Position numbers and translations under genes: made by a program. 64,000 bases of DNA, from positions 124,001-188,000 of the forward strand of contig CANLWS010000012.1 of assembly GCA_947494925.1 (NCBI GenBank). The letters are read 5' to 3'. Below, piece by piece: positions 17,049 through 26,624 of the stretch. The first letter of the stretch is position 1; each line of letters starts with the position of its first letter. The notes under the pieces are model-generated. The model saw only the letters and a program-made list of their open reading frames with translations. It made no database searches and was not told where the DNA came from. Origin of the DNA: an uncultured Alteromonadaceae bacterium (lineage in GTDB: Bacteria > Pseudomonadota > Gammaproteobacteria > Enterobacterales > Alteromonadaceae).

Positions 17049-18170
17049 ATGAACATTTTGTATGAAGATAGTATGCCCTATGCCGACGCATTTTTTGCTG
17101 GCTTGGGTAGTTGCCGCAGTTTTTCTCATCGTACTCTTTGTCCCGAAGATCTGATAGATACAGATTTTTTGCTGGTTCGCTCCACCACCAAGGTTAATCA
17201 AACCCTTTTGGCCAAAGCCGAACGCCTTAAATTCGTATCAACGGCGACATCCGGTACCAACCATATGGATCTGAGTCTGCTGAAGTCCAGGGGAATTGAT
17301 TACAACTCTGCTGCCGGATGCAACGCTACCGCAGTGGCTGAATATATACTGAGCGTGTTGTTTGCAACCAACAAGGATTTGCCTGGTGCGCTGCTTGATA
17401 AAACTGTAGGTATTGTTGGTGCGGGTCACGTTGGTAGCATGTTGGCGAAAAAACTGGATGTACTGGGTATCCGATACAAACTTTGTGATCCACCTTTAAA
17501 GATGGCAGGAGATAAACGTTCATTGGTGTCCTTGGATGAAGTATTCAATTGCGAAGTCGTGACATTTCATACGCCTTTGGTAGACGCAGGAGACTTCCCC
17601 ACACGGCATCTGGTTGGACGTGACAGACTTGAAGGGCTGCGCGAGGAGCAACTTCTGATAAATGCCAGTCGAGGTGAAGTTGTGGATAATCAGGCAGCGC
17701 TGGCACTGTTTGAGCAAGGTAAAAAAATGAATCTTGTGCTTGATGTCTGGGAGAATGAACCACACATCAACCTGGCTCTGGTTCCCTATGTCTTGCTTGG
17801 AACCGCACATATTGCCGGTCACACCATTGAAGGTAAAGTGCGAGGGACAGAAATGCTCTATCAACAGGTCAGTTCTCGAATTGGCATATCGCCCACCCGA
17901 ACCTTGGAAGATTTTGTCGCACCTCCTGGGCAACCGGTTTTGAAGTTAAATTCAGATTTATCCCCGACTGAGCAAATTGCTAATCTGGTTCATCAGGTTT
18001 ATGACGTGCGAAAAGATGACAAGGAGTTTAAAGCCAGGGTAATGGAAGCCGGGCAATTTGAATATATCCGAAAACACTATGCTATAAGAAGAGAATTTAC
18101 TGCGCTGCAAGTTAAGGCTGGCAATTCTGCTGTAACCGAGGCAATCTACGGCCTTGGCTTCAATTCATAA
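17049..18170 (+). CDS. pdxB: Erythronate-4-phosphate dehydrogenase PdxB
   Basis: 373 residues. Oxidises 4-phosphoerythronate in the deoxyxylulose-5-phosphate-dependent pyridoxal phosphate pathway. D-2-hydroxyacid dehydrogenase architecture: NAD-binding VGIVGAGHVGSMLAKKL near residue 119, catalytic Arg in NASRGEVVDN, Glu/His in the LDVWENEP and AHIAGHTIEGK segments, plus the C-terminal PdxB dimerisation domain. It precedes asd by 63 bp, as in related genomes. Confidence 0.96.
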   Translation: MNILYEDSMPYADAFFAGLGSCRSFSHRTLCPEDLIDTDFLLVRSTTKVNQTLLAKAERLKFVSTATSGTNHMDLSLLKSRGIDYNSAAGCNATAVAEYILSVLFATNKDLPGALLDKTVGIVGAGHVGSMLAKKLDVLGIRYKLCDPPLKMAGDKRSLVSLDEVFNCEVVTFHTPLVDAGDFPTRHLVGRDRLEGLREEQLLINASRGEVVDNQAALALFEQGKKMNLVLDVWENEPHINLALVPYVLLGTAHIAGHTIEGKVRGTEMLYQQVSSRIGISPTRTLEDFVAPPGQPVLKLNSDLSPTEQIANLVHQVYDVRKDDKEFKARVMEAGQFEYIRKHYAIRREFTALQVKAGNSAVTEAIYGLGFNS

Positions 18171-18233
18171 AGTAGATTACACAAGCCATATTCATTTTTT
18201 CTGTTAAATTATTACCCGAGGAGTTGTAAGTAA

Positions 18234-19250
18234 ATGTCCCGCGCCTTTGATGTTGCTGTTTTAGGAGCCACTGGATTAGTTGGCCAAAATATGATTGAAA
18301 TTCTTGAGCAACGAGATTTTCCTGTCAATAACCTATATCCACTTGCAAGCGCAAGGTCAGCCGGGGGCACGATAACCTTTAAGGGTAAGACCATTACGGT
18401 ACTGGATGCCGATGAGTTTGACTGGAGCCAGGTGCAAATCGGATTTTTCTCAGCTGGCGGAAGTGTATCCGAAAAGTTTGCGCCTCTTGCTGCTGATGCA
18501 GGCTGCGTTGTTATCGACAATACTTCCCACTATCGCTATGAACCTGATATACCCTTAGTTGTACCAGAAGTTAATTCTCAGGCATTGGCGGATTTCAGAA
18601 ACCGTAACATTATTGCCAATCCAAATTGCTCCACTATTCAGATGTTGGTGGCGCTCAAGCCGATTCAGGATGCTGTAGGCATAGACAGAATTAACGTCTC
18701 TACTTACCAGTCTGTATCTGGTGCGGGTAAATCAGCGATGGATGAACTGGCAAAACAAACGGCAGCAATGTTGAGTGGACGAGAATTAAAGAATGAGGCG
18801 TTCTCAAGACAGATTGCCTTTAATGCCATTCCGCAAATTGATGTATTTATGGACAACGATTACACCAAAGAAGAAATGAAAATGGTTTGGGAAACCCAGA
18901 AAATCATGGGTGATGAAAGTATCCTGGTCAATGCAACAGCCGTTCGTGTTCCGGTCTTCTATGGGCACGGCGAAGCCATTCATCTGGAAACCCGTTCGCC
19001 AATAGACGCAGAAGCGGTAAAAGAGCTGTTGGAAGACGCACCAGGCGTTACTTTAATACGCGACCGCGAAGAATTTCCTACTCAGGTTGGCAATGCAAGT
19101 GGCAAGGACGATGTGTTTGTCGGGCGCGTGCGCAATGATATCTCCCATCCAAATGGAATAAATTTGTGGGTTGTTTCTGACAACGTACGAAAGGGCGCAG
19201 CAACAAATAGTATCCAGATTGCCGAGACATTGATCCGCGACTATATGTAG
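18234..19250 (+). CDS. asd: Aspartate-semialdehyde dehydrogenase
   Basis: 338 residues. Makes aspartate-semialdehyde from aspartyl phosphate for lysine, threonine, methionine and cell-wall diaminopimelate. N-terminal AVLGATGLVGQNMIEIL is the NADP motif; the active Cys is in ANPNCSTIQM near residue 132. Length and sequence fit the shorter Gram-positive/archaeal-like Asd type often seen beside fimV in gammaproteobacteria rather than the E. coli form. GAGGAG lies upstream of the ATG. A short hairpin without a T run follows at 19283-19301. Confidence 0.95.
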   Translation: MSRAFDVAVLGATGLVGQNMIEILEQRDFPVNNLYPLASARSAGGTITFKGKTITVLDADEFDWSQVQIGFFSAGGSVSEKFAPLAADAGCVVIDNTSHYRYEPDIPLVVPEVNSQALADFRNRNIIANPNCSTIQMLVALKPIQDAVGIDRINVSTYQSVSGAGKSAMDELAKQTAAMLSGRELKNEAFSRQIAFNAIPQIDVFMDNDYTKEEMKMVWETQKIMGDESILVNATAVRVPVFYGHGEAIHLETRSPIDAEAVKELLEDAPGVTLIRDREEFPTQVGNASGKDDVFVGRVRNDISHPNGINLWVVSDNVRKGAATNSIQIAETLIRDYM

Positions 19251-19485
19251 TCGCTAGAACGTATGGAATAAGTTACACAGCTGCTGGTGGTTAGCACCAG
19301 CGCTTCAAATCTATTAGCCATAAAGCTGACTCAACTCAACACCTTTGCTGCCGATAACAAGATACCGTTGTGTCTTGTTGGTCGGTGTAAAATACCAGCA
19401 TGGAGATTGCGTCGCTTTGTGACTACAATCTCTGCAGGTACTAAACGCTACTTTAGTATTCTAGATCATCGCAACAGTGTGGTTT

Positions 19486-19502
19486 ATAGTTAGTATAACT
19501 AT
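19486..19502. promoter_or_regulatory. 17-bp palindrome upstream of fimV
   Basis: ATAGTTA, 3 bp, TAACTAT is a perfect inverted repeat in the 449-bp asd-fimV intergenic region, close to an AT-rich -10-like TTATAAT at 19508. It could be an operator or promoter element of fimV. Apart from the hairpin at 19283, I see no gene in 19251-19699. Confidence 0.3.
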
Positions 19503-19699
19503 CTGGTTTATAATCACATTTTGGAATGTGTTTTGCTTAGATCCTGGGTTGCCAGTATTTTGACGGGCAGGACAGACTAAAGAATAATAAAACATCACAG
19601 GTAACTGGATGACTAATAAACGAATCGATTGCGTTGTATCGTTAAATGAATACATCTCGACGGCAAGCGATGATAATTTTGGGGCGATGTAGAATAAAT

Positions 19700-22600
19700 A
19701 TGAATTTGCGACAGGTAGTGTTTTGGCTGGTTATGAGCATCGGCATTGTCCACATGGGCTCCGTACATGCTCAACAGGTCCAAATCAAAGGTCCAAAATC
19801 TGCTACTCCTCAATTTTCAGGTTCAACTTATGGCCCCATAACCTCAAGTGATACTCTTTGGCGGATCGCAAATCGATATCGCCAAAACCAGGACCTGACT
19901 GTCTATCAGGTGATGCAAGCAATTTACGAACTTAACCCTGACGCCTTTGAACAGGGCAACGTTAATTTACTCAGAAATGGCGCAATCCTCAATCTTCCTT
20001 CTGCTCGTTACGTCGCACGTATTGATCCTGCTCAGGCCCAGCAGCGTGCTGAAAGGGATGAATCTAATTTTCAACCTGGTACCGGTGGTGCGGGAGGAAC
20101 AGCACCTGTCGTTGTTCCACCGGAATCGGCCGTAAGCAAAGAAGATTTATCTGCCACCAAAGAAGTATTAGAGCTAAAACTGACGGCAATAGATGAAGAA
20201 CAAAACCGTCAATTTATGGCCATCCGGCAACAATTTGCCGAGTCAATAAATAGCGTTCAGTCGTTGCTCGACGAAAACAAAAAAATATATGACAGTCTCG
20301 ACAATGTGAATACGGAAATTGATAGCTTGAGAAATCGAGTGGACGTTGAGATTCAGGATCAAATGGATGAAATTCTGGGACTGCAGCGCACAATGTTGCA
20401 ATTGTCTCAGGAAGAAGAGGCGCGACGCAAAGCCGCGCTGGAAGAATCCAGTTTTGCCTGGTTATCTGATCCTATGACCATGGCCATCGCCTTTAGTGTG
20501 CTGACGTTAAGTTTGCTGGTGGGATTTGGTGTCTGGATGATGGGCCGCAACAAATCTGTTGTCAGTACTGAAGAACCTATTCTTGAAGGCACGATCGCGC
20601 CAATAGTGGAACAAAATTCAGAAATGGATGACCTGTCTGACGCTCTGGCAGATGAACTGTCCGGTGAGCTCGGCGATGAAGACGATGATCTGTTTGGTGA
20701 AGATGACCTGTTAGATGACGTGCTCTCTGAAGAATTACAGGAATCCCTGGATGAGGCTTTGGACGAAGAACTTGAATCCTTTGATGATCTTGGCGACGAA
20801 ATGCTGGTTCAGGATTCAGAGCAGGCAGAAAGTGCCAGTGATGACTTGTTTGAAGATGGAGAATCTGTACTTGCGCAAGATGATCTGGATAACTTGTTTG
20901 ACGAAGATGATGATGATCTGCTTGCTGAAATTGATGAAGAATCAATTGATCTTGCTGACACGGATGAATTGGATGACGATACCCTCGGTGAAGCAGACGC
21001 AGAACTTGATCAGTTGCTGGATGAAGATGAACTTGACGAGCTACTGGAGCAATCCGTTGATAGCGAACAATCAGACGAAGACGTACCTGAGCCTGAAGTC
21101 GTTGACCTTGAAGATGAAATCGAAGAGGAAGTCCCCGAATCTGCAGAGGAAGACAGAGTCTCTGCTTTGGTGGATGATGACCAGGAAAAACCTGAAATAA
21201 GCATAGATGAACTGCTGGAAGAACCTCAGGCCGTCGTGCCTGAATCCATTGAGATTGATGAATCTGAAGGTCTGAACGAAGAAACACTGCAACAACTAGA
21301 CAAAGAGATAGCCAGTCAAAATCAGGAAATTGATAAAGTTACTGATGAATTGCTCAACGAAATCGAGCAGCTTGAACAAATGGGCGACTTCCTTGACGAT
21401 GATGAGGAAGAGATAGAAGAAAGTGCCGGATCAGGCACAGCGGAAACTCAGATGGGCATCCAGCAGTTGGATGATTTATCTGAGGACCTGGACGATGTGG
21501 GCGAAAGCGACGATTTGTCCGATGAACTTTTGGCCGAAATGGGAGTAGATCTCGATTCAATAGAAACAGATCCAGCTCCTGAGCCTGACACCCAGGCCGA
21601 ATTGGAAGAGCCAGCAGCAGAAGCTGCTTCGGATATGGCTGATGAATTATTGGCTGAGATGGGCATCGAAGATACGCCTGTTGAAGAAAATATAAGCGAA
21701 CCAGAACCTGAGTCAGACGCCGAGCCAGAACCCGCTTCGGATATGGCTGACGAATTACTGGCTGAGATGGGTATCGAAGAAACACCAGCTGATGAGGAGA
21801 CTAGCGACGCTGTCCGTGAGCCTGAAGCTGAACCTGAAGCTGAATCAGACCCCGAGTCAGAACCCGAAGCCACTTCGGATATGGCTGACGAATTACTGGC
21901 TGAGATGGGTATCGAAGAAACACCGGTTGAAGAGGAGACTAGCGAAGCCGTCCCTGAGCCAGAAGCAGAACTTGAAGCGGAATCAGACCCTGAGTCAGAA
22001 CCCGAAGCCGCTTCGGACATGGCTGAAGAATTATTGGCAGAGATGGGCATTGAAGCAACGCCTGAAGACGCAGTTGCTGATGATGCTTTGGCAGAAGTAA
22101 CAGATCAGTCAACAGCTACTGAAACAGATGAAAACGTACAAGCTGATTCGAGCGTTGAGATCGACGTTGCAGAGGAATTAGCATCTGAAGCGGAAGCCCC
22201 GGCTGACTCTGAGTTGGAAGCTGAACTTAATGAAGAAGTTGAATCGGACATTGATACCTCTTTGACAGGTGAATCTGTCGATGAACTGTTGGCCGAACTA
22301 GACGAATCAGCGCCACAATCGGATGCGCCAGATAAAGAACCGCAACCTGAAATCGATGAAGCTATGCTTGCGGGTGAGTTGGATGCTACGGATGCGAATG
22401 ACGAATTACCTGAACCTCAAATTCAAGACGCTACAAAAGACAACCTGAACGAAGATACGCTTGAAGAAAGCCTGGAAATTCCGGCCATTGGTGATGAACA
22501 ATTCGAACAGGCTCTGGAAGAATTTGAAAGTGAAGACGGCGCCCAATCTGATCAAAAGTCCAGTCTATCAAACGACGCTGATGCGAACGAAGAGCGAGCA

Positions 22601-23338
22601 CTAAACCTTGAGGAGCTGGATGAAATAATCCCCAGTCTCGATGACATCGAGTCAATGGGAGATATCGATGACTCAGAATTGGAAGCTGCACTTGAATCTT
22701 TTGACATTGAAGGGGACGAGGATGATTTAGAAGAAGCCTCTCCCGCAGCGACACAAACAGGTACCTCGCAGTCTGATGAACTTGATGATCTTCCTGGTTT
22801 GGGTGATTGGTTGTCCGACGATGAAGAAAGTGAAGATCTGAAGGAAATCGAAGCAGCGAGTTTTGACGAGTTATTACAAAGTATTGACGAAGAAGTAGAG
22901 GCACCGAAGGAAACTCCTGAGCAAGATGTTGTATTGGACAATCCTGATCTTGACTTGGAAGCCTTGCTTACTGAAGGAGAAGCTGGCGATGAGCTTGCGC
23001 CTGAATTGGTCGACGAATTAAATGAAAGTCCCGATGACTTCCTTGATGTTGACGCTTTGCTCAACGAAAGTATTGAAGCGGAATCAGATCCTCTGGCTGA
23101 GAAAGAACTGAATTTAGACGTCGCGCTTGGCGACTACACGGGTGCAGCAGGCGACGCAGATTTAATTGATGTCGATAGTGACAAAGGAATGGGGGCTAAG
23201 CTGGATCTGGCCAGAGCATATATTGAAATTGACGACAATAGCGCAGCTAAGTCGGTATTGGAAGACGTTATCGCAAAAGGTGATGAGGAGCAGTCCGCAG
23301 AGGCCAAAACCCTCCTTGAGAACTTGGGTAAGGCTTGA
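19700..23338 (+). CDS. fimV: FimV/TspA-family polar hub protein
   Basis: 1212 residues from the ATG at 19700, where a signal peptide begins (MNLRQVVFWLVMSIGIV, ending near VHAQQ). The periplasmic part has a LysM-like peptidoglycan-binding segment (SSDTLWRIANRY) near residues 50-100, then a coiled coil. A membrane segment lies near residues 253-282 (MAIAFSVLTLSLLVGFGVWM). The cytoplasmic region is extremely acidic and includes a repeat array. The last 45 residues (GAKLDLARAYIEIDDNSAA) form the conserved FimV C-terminal TPR-like domain. FimV organises the cell pole, type IV pili and flagella. The frame upstream of 19700 (to 19646) lacks a signal sequence. Confidence 0.92.
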   Translation: MNLRQVVFWLVMSIGIVHMGSVHAQQVQIKGPKSATPQFSGSTYGPITSSDTLWRIANRYRQNQDLTVYQVMQAIYELNPDAFEQGNVNLLRNGAILNLPSARYVARIDPAQAQQRAERDESNFQPGTGGAGGTAPVVVPPESAVSKEDLSATKEVLELKLTAIDEEQNRQFMAIRQQFAESINSVQSLLDENKKIYDSLDNVNTEIDSLRNRVDVEIQDQMDEILGLQRTMLQLSQEEEARRKAALEESSFAWLSDPMTMAIAFSVLTLSLLVGFGVWMMGRNKSVVSTEEPILEGTIAPIVEQNSEMDDLSDALADELSGELGDEDDDLFGEDDLLDDVLSEELQESLDEALDEELESFDDLGDEMLVQDSEQAESASDDLFEDGESVLAQDDLDNLFDEDDDDLLAEIDEESIDLADTDELDDDTLGEADAELDQLLDEDELDELLEQSVDSEQSDEDVPEPEVVDLEDEIEEEVPESAEEDRVSALVDDDQEKPEISIDELLEEPQAVVPESIEIDESEGLNEETLQQLDKEIASQNQEIDKVTDELLNEIEQLEQMGDFLDDDEEEIEESAGSGTAETQMGIQQLDDLSEDLDDVGESDDLSDELLAEMGVDLDSIETDPAPEPDTQAELEEPAAEAASDMADELLAEMGIEDTPVEENISEPEPESDAEPEPASDMADELLAEMGIEETPADEETSDAVREPEAEPEAESDPESEPEATSDMADELLAEMGIEETPVEEETSEAVPEPEAELEAESDPESEPEAASDMAEELLAEMGIEATPEDAVADDALAEVTDQSTATETDENVQADSSVEIDVAEELASEAEAPADSELEAELNEEVESDIDTSLTGESVDELLAELDESAPQSDAPDKEPQPEIDEAMLAGELDATDANDELPEPQIQDATKDNLNEDTLEESLEIPAIGDEQFEQALEEFESEDGAQSDQKSSLSNDADANEERALNLEELDEIIPSLDDIESMGDIDDSELEAALESFDIEGDEDDLEEASPAATQTGTSQSDELDDLPGLGDWLSDDEESEDLKEIEAASFDELLQSIDEEVEAPKETPEQDVVLDNPDLDLEALLTEGEAGDELAPELVDELNESPDDFLDVDALLNESIEAESDPLAEKELNLDVALGDYTGAAGDADLIDVDSDKGMGAKLDLARAYIEIDDNSAAKSVLEDVIAKGDEEQSAEAKTLLENLGKA
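21629..22060 (+). repeat. Tandem acidic repeats inside fimV
   Basis: Four copies of a segment encoding SDMADELLAEMGIE begin at 21629, 21737, 21875 and 22013, at periods of 108, 138 and 138 bp (36 or 46 codons); a degenerate fifth copy (SDELLAEMGVD) precedes them near 21515. Copies are separated by proline/glutamate-rich linkers. The last two full units are most alike, so they probably arose by recent unequal exchange. Confidence 0.85.
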
Positions 23339-23714
23339 TTTTAGTTGTTTAAATAAATGCTCAGCCACACAAATTCAGTGAGTCGAATACCTTTGCCCGA
23401 CTAGAAAGATTTGTGCTTTTGTATTTGATTTTAATAGCCCTCATTGCTGTAACGTCACGTAGTTAATTTCTAAGGTATTTTCGGTCCACAGTGCTTACCA
23501 ACTTCTTTCCATTTAGCTTTTGACGGGTTAAAGGATAGTATTAAAAACAACCCGCAGAAACTTCAGTCCCCCCATCAGAATTTGCTTCGTGAACAGTGTG
23601 ACAATGAGACATTGGAATTTTGGTGGGGATTATTATCGGTGATAAGTAAAAAATATGAAAAACGTATAACTCCTGAAGCTTCTTTCAATGCCATGTAAGC
23701 AAAGTAAATAAACA
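23339..23714. other. Intergenic region after fimV, no gene seen
   Basis: About 370 bp of AT-rich DNA between the fimV stop and the promoter motif at 23715. I see no credible open frame, RNA gene or clear terminator. It marks the left edge of the long interruption between fimV and truA. Confidence 0.6.
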
Positions 23715-23782
23715 ATAGTATTAATATAATACTATGTAATAAAAAACTGCCTTCTTGTTATTTTATACTATCGCTCTATCAT
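23715..23782 (+). promoter_or_regulatory. Shared HxlR-type promoter motif, copy A
   Basis: A perfect 21-bp inverted repeat (ATAGTATTA, 3 bp, TAATACTAT at 23715-23735) runs into TACTATGTA (23730-23738), then 8 bp, then CTGCCTTCTTGT (23747-23758). TTGTTA at 23755 with TATCAT at 23777 gives a plausible -35/-10 pair. The CTGCC element starts 69 bp before the SRPBCC gene. The same composite recurs at 31894 and 38023. Confidence 0.7.
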
Positions 23783-23815
23783 ACCTAGATTGACTTTTCA
23801 GAACGGAAATAGGTT

Positions 23816-24289
23816 ATGACTGATAAGAGCTATCAACAAAAAATCACTGTTTATGCATCGCCTTCTCAGGTATATGAGGCATTAACGACAGGTTATGATC
23901 ACTGGTGGACGACAACTAAGGGTAAGTCCTTTATCAATGAGGGGGACCGAATCAAGTTCACTTTTGCACCTAATGTATCCTATTGGACGATGCAAGCGAA
24001 AACGCTAACACCTAACAAACGAGTGGAATTAGAGTGTGTCGACGCTAACCATATTATGGTGGACAAACCGAACTCCTCATCAATTGAATGGCTAGGTACA
24101 ACCATGATTTGGAATATCGAACCTGATGGAGATAGAACGAACATTCACTTTGTCCATAATGGCCTGACCCCAGAGCTTCATTGCTATGAGGTCTGCGAAG
24201 CAGGTTGGGATATGTTTTTTGTAGCAAGTCTCAAAGCCTATCTTGATACCGGTGTTGGCACACCACATACTGAGTCGAATCAGCCATGA
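23816..24289 (+). CDS. SRPBCC (START/Bet v1-like) family protein
   Basis: 157 residues. Starts YQQKITVYASPSQVYEAL and has YDHWWTTTKGKSF and WDMFFVASLKAYLDTG, the usual beginning and end of SRPBCC/AHSA1-like domains that bind hydrophobic ligands in a deep pocket. No signal peptide, so cytoplasmic. The stop overlaps the SDR start by 4 bp, making a two-gene unit behind promoter motif A. The ligand is unknown; its place in the putative HxlR regulon suggests a stress or detoxification role. Confidence 0.86.
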   Translation: MTDKSYQQKITVYASPSQVYEALTTGYDHWWTTTKGKSFINEGDRIKFTFAPNVSYWTMQAKTLTPNKRVELECVDANHIMVDKPNSSSIEWLGTTMIWNIEPDGDRTNIHFVHNGLTPELHCYEVCEAGWDMFFVASLKAYLDTGVGTPHTESNQP

Positions 24290-25032
24290 AGATTCGATAT
24301 AAAAAGGCATTAGTCGTCGGTGGCAGCTCCGGCTCTGGAAAAGAAATTGCGCTGCGTTTGGCTGAACTTGGCGTTGATACTACTGTGGTTGCCCGTGGAT
24401 TGTCTAATCTGGAAGCACTTAAATCAATTGACGCAAACATTACCATAGTTTCTGAAAATGCCGCAAAGGAAGGTTCGGCATTGCGTTTACTCTCAGAACA
24501 TCGGCCTGACTTGTTAGTGATTACAGCCGGACACGCCCAGCCCATGTCACCCTTCTTTGAGCAAAGTTGGGAAGAGTTCAGCGGTGCCTGGAATGTTGAT
24601 ACAAAGATTGCACACGGGCTTTTGTCCGCGGCGATTAATCTCCCTATGCCGCCGGGCAGCTCTATTGTGAGCTTTTCAAGCGGGGCCGGATTATCAGGTT
24701 CAAGATTGTCAGGAGGATATGCAGGTGCCAAACGCATGCAGCACTTTTTAACTGAATATGCTCAACGTGAAGCTGAGTTGCGTAGACTGGACTTGAACAT
24801 TTACTCAATTATCCCTAAGCAACTTATTGCTGAAACTGAACTCGGTGTCGCTGCAGGGCAAGCTTATGCCACCGCCAGTGGAAAATCGCTGGATGAGTTC
24901 ATGCGCCAGTGGGAAGAGCCTCTGACACCAAAAAAAATAAGCCAGTCTATTGTTGAACTGCTCAGCAAAGACGAACCTACAACGGACCGCTCGTTTTTAG
25001 TAACGGGAAAAGGCATGCGGCCAGTTGGGTAG
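24286..25032 (+). CDS. SDR family oxidoreductase
   Basis: 248 residues. NAD(P) motif VVGGSSGSGKEIAL near residue 10 and active site with Ser in VSFSSGAGLSG and YAGAKR (YxxxK) near residue 145, so a complete classical short-chain dehydrogenase. The substrate is not inferable. It overlaps the SRPBCC gene by 4 bp and is followed by a region of decayed gene fragments. Confidence 0.89.
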   Translation: MKIRYKKALVVGGSSGSGKEIALRLAELGVDTTVVARGLSNLEALKSIDANITIVSENAAKEGSALRLLSEHRPDLLVITAGHAQPMSPFFEQSWEEFSGAWNVDTKIAHGLLSAAINLPMPPGSSIVSFSSGAGLSGSRLSGGYAGAKRMQHFLTEYAQREAELRRLDLNIYSIIPKQLIAETELGVAAGQAYATASGKSLDEFMRQWEEPLTPKKISQSIVELLSKDEPTTDRSFLVTGKGMRPVG

Positions 25033-25082
25033 TTAGTTTTTAAAATTACGATAGTGAAAAAATGTCATAAAAAGAGGGCAAA

Positions 25083-25238
25083 GTGAAACGTCACAACGCG
25101 CAGGCAGGCATTGTAAAACGAGTACAGATTTTTATCTGTGGAACATGGAAATAATATCTCTCGCGAAGTGCTAGAGCAGGGCTGCGATAATCATTCCGAA
25201 GCATTCCTCAAAATTAACTCAATTATTGAGGTACCTGC
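25083..25238 (+). pseudogene. Decayed 5' fragment of a glutathione S-transferase gene
   Basis: This stretch aligns by eye with the first about 155 bp of the intact GST gene at 25615: both begin GTGAAAC, share AAAACG.GTAC.GATTT, CTCGCGAAG, TTCCGAA and end with TTGAGGTACCTGC/GGTGAGGTACCTGC. It contains in-frame stops and has no 3' part. It is the left piece of a composite duplication remnant. Confidence 0.8.
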
Positions 25239-25590
25239 TTTTTACTTTGGTACGCTTTGGATTAATTTGCGACACCCGATGCGATGGCAGTCAATCCTGC
25301 CATGAAGCTTCTTTTTGTCTTATTCAGACAAACCTCTTTTTATCAGCAGTCAAATGTAAGCAATCAATATTCGTGGAAATACGTTATATCGTTTCAATTT
25401 TTGGCTATTTGGATTCAACATTACTTACTGGTGTTTATTTGTAATATGTGAAGCAATATGCTCGTAGGGTGAGTTAATTCCGCATAACCTCAAAATCCGC
25501 GGAGTGCCGCCCCTGATGAAGTTTGCAATCTATTTTTCAATAAGGGCTGCGCCCAGAGCAGGATTAATCAAAAGGACGTTATGATTACAA
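25239..25590. repeat. Imperfect direct repeat, copy 1 (decayed)
   Basis: This matches 28640-29028 across about 350 bp with an internal deletion of about 35 bp. It carries, in order, an antisense aldolase 5' fragment (25240-25327), the intergenic region (shared TAATATGTGAAGCAAT) and a CocE 5' fragment (25516-25590, beginning ATGAAGTTTGCAATCTATTTT and soon out of frame). In the aldolase fragment the start codon is CTG and the twin-arginine is KR. No gene here is functional. Confidence 0.85.
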
Positions 25591-25614
25591 AAAATACGCC
25601 AATAGGAGGACATT

Positions 25615-26220
25615 GTGAAACTCTATGACGCCAAATCAGGTAATGCAAAACGCGTACGGATTTATATTGCAGAGAAAGGAATTAATGTTCCTCGCGAAGA
25701 GATTGAGCTCGGTAGCGATACTCGTTCCGAAAAATTCCTCAGGATTAACTCACTTGGTGAGGTACCTGCCTTGGAATTAGATAATGGCCAAATCATTACC
25801 GAGAGTAATGCCATCTGTAATTATCTTGAGGCACGTTATCCTGAGAATCCTTTAATGGGAACTGCTGCTGAGGAAGCAGGTTGTATCGACATGTGGTCAT
25901 GGCGAATTTATTCGCAACTTTTTTTAACTGTAGGTTTAATGGTGCGGCACCAAATTCCCTTATTTGCTGACGTTTTAGAGCAGATACCTGCTTTTGCCGA
26001 GTCACAACGTAAATCAATACCCGATAAATGGCGCTGGCTGGATCGGGAAATGGCAGACGGTAGACCATTTATTGCGGGGAAATCATTTTCTTTTGCTGAT
26101 GTGCAAGGTATGACCGTCCTGGCGATTACGGATATTTTTGATTTAAGCTCGCCAGATGATTGCCTTAACGTTCGTCGCTGGGAGAAAACTATGCGGGAGC
26201 GGCCAAGTTGGCAGGCCTGA
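25615..26220 (+). CDS. Glutathione S-transferase family protein
   Basis: 201 residues, GTG start with AGGAGG 6 bp before it. The N-terminal thioredoxin-like domain ends with GEVPALELDNGQIITESNAI, containing the cis-Pro and the glutathione-gamma-glutamyl ES pair. The C-terminal helical domain is complete (PFIAGKSFSFADVQGMTVLA). Probably conjugates or reduces electrophiles with glutathione in the cytoplasm. The SnoaL-like gene follows 32 bp later. A decayed copy of its 5' end lies at 25083. Confidence 0.9.
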   Translation: MKLYDAKSGNAKRVRIYIAEKGINVPREEIELGSDTRSEKFLRINSLGEVPALELDNGQIITESNAICNYLEARYPENPLMGTAAEEAGCIDMWSWRIYSQLFLTVGLMVRHQIPLFADVLEQIPAFAESQRKSIPDKWRWLDREMADGRPFIAGKSFSFADVQGMTVLAITDIFDLSSPDDCLNVRRWEKTMRERPSWQA

Positions 26221-26252
26221 ACGGTATTAAAAGCAAAAACAAGGGAGAAGAC

Positions 26253-26624
26253 ATGGATCCAGAAGAATTTATAAAAAGCTACGAAACGGCGTTAGGAACA
26301 CAAGATTGGGAATTAGTTGAACCCTTGGTCACTGAAGATGTGAGTGTTACTTTTTCTAATGGCAGTGTGCATATAGGCAAAGAGAAAGTGAGAGAAGCCT
26401 TTGAGAAAAATTTTGCACTTATCAAAAATGAAAAATATGCGATGAGAAATATTAAATGGCTATTAAAAGATGAAGAATGTGCGGTCTATTTGTTCGAGTT
26501 CGGATGGACAGGGATAGTTGAAGGAAAATCTGCATCTGGAAGTGGAATTGGAACATCTGTTTTGATAAAGGAAGGCTCAAAATGGAAACTATTGACTGAG
26601 CATTTGGGAACAAAGGCTGGTTGA
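26253..26624 (+). CDS. NTF2/SnoaL-like (DUF4440-type) protein
   Basis: 123 residues from ATG 26253 with AGGGAGA upstream; the open frame extends back into the GST gene but only this start has a ribosome site. The sequence MDPEEFIKSYETALGTQDWE and VSVTFSNGSVHIGKEKVREAF is typical of the cone-shaped NTF2-like fold used by SnoaL and DUF4440 proteins. It could be an isomerase, hydrolase or binding protein. Likely co-transcribed with the GST. Confidence 0.82.
   Translation: MDPEEFIKSYETALGTQDWELVEPLVTEDVSVTFSNGSVHIGKEKVREAFEKNFALIKNEKYAMRNIKWLLKDEECAVYLFEFGWTGIVEGKSASGSGIGTSVLIKEGSKWKLLTEHLGTKAG

Noticed and set aside
21629-22060. Regular spaced repeats, CRISPR-like at first sight
   Set aside because: Spacing is 108-138 bp, the repeats are in frame with fimV and encode a protein motif, and there are no cas genes.
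20407-23064. Several long minus-strand open frames antisense to fimV, up to 236 residues and very Ser/Leu or His-rich
   Set aside because: They mirror the Glu/Asp/Leu codon bias of the acidic fimV region (reverse of GAA/GAT). They lack ribosome sites and meaningful composition.
25226-25444. 72-codon plus-strand frame before the GST gene
   Set aside because: It lies across the decayed repeat and antisense to an aldolase fragment. The frame at 28608-28847 is its counterpart in the intact copy, so both are shadows of the repeat.
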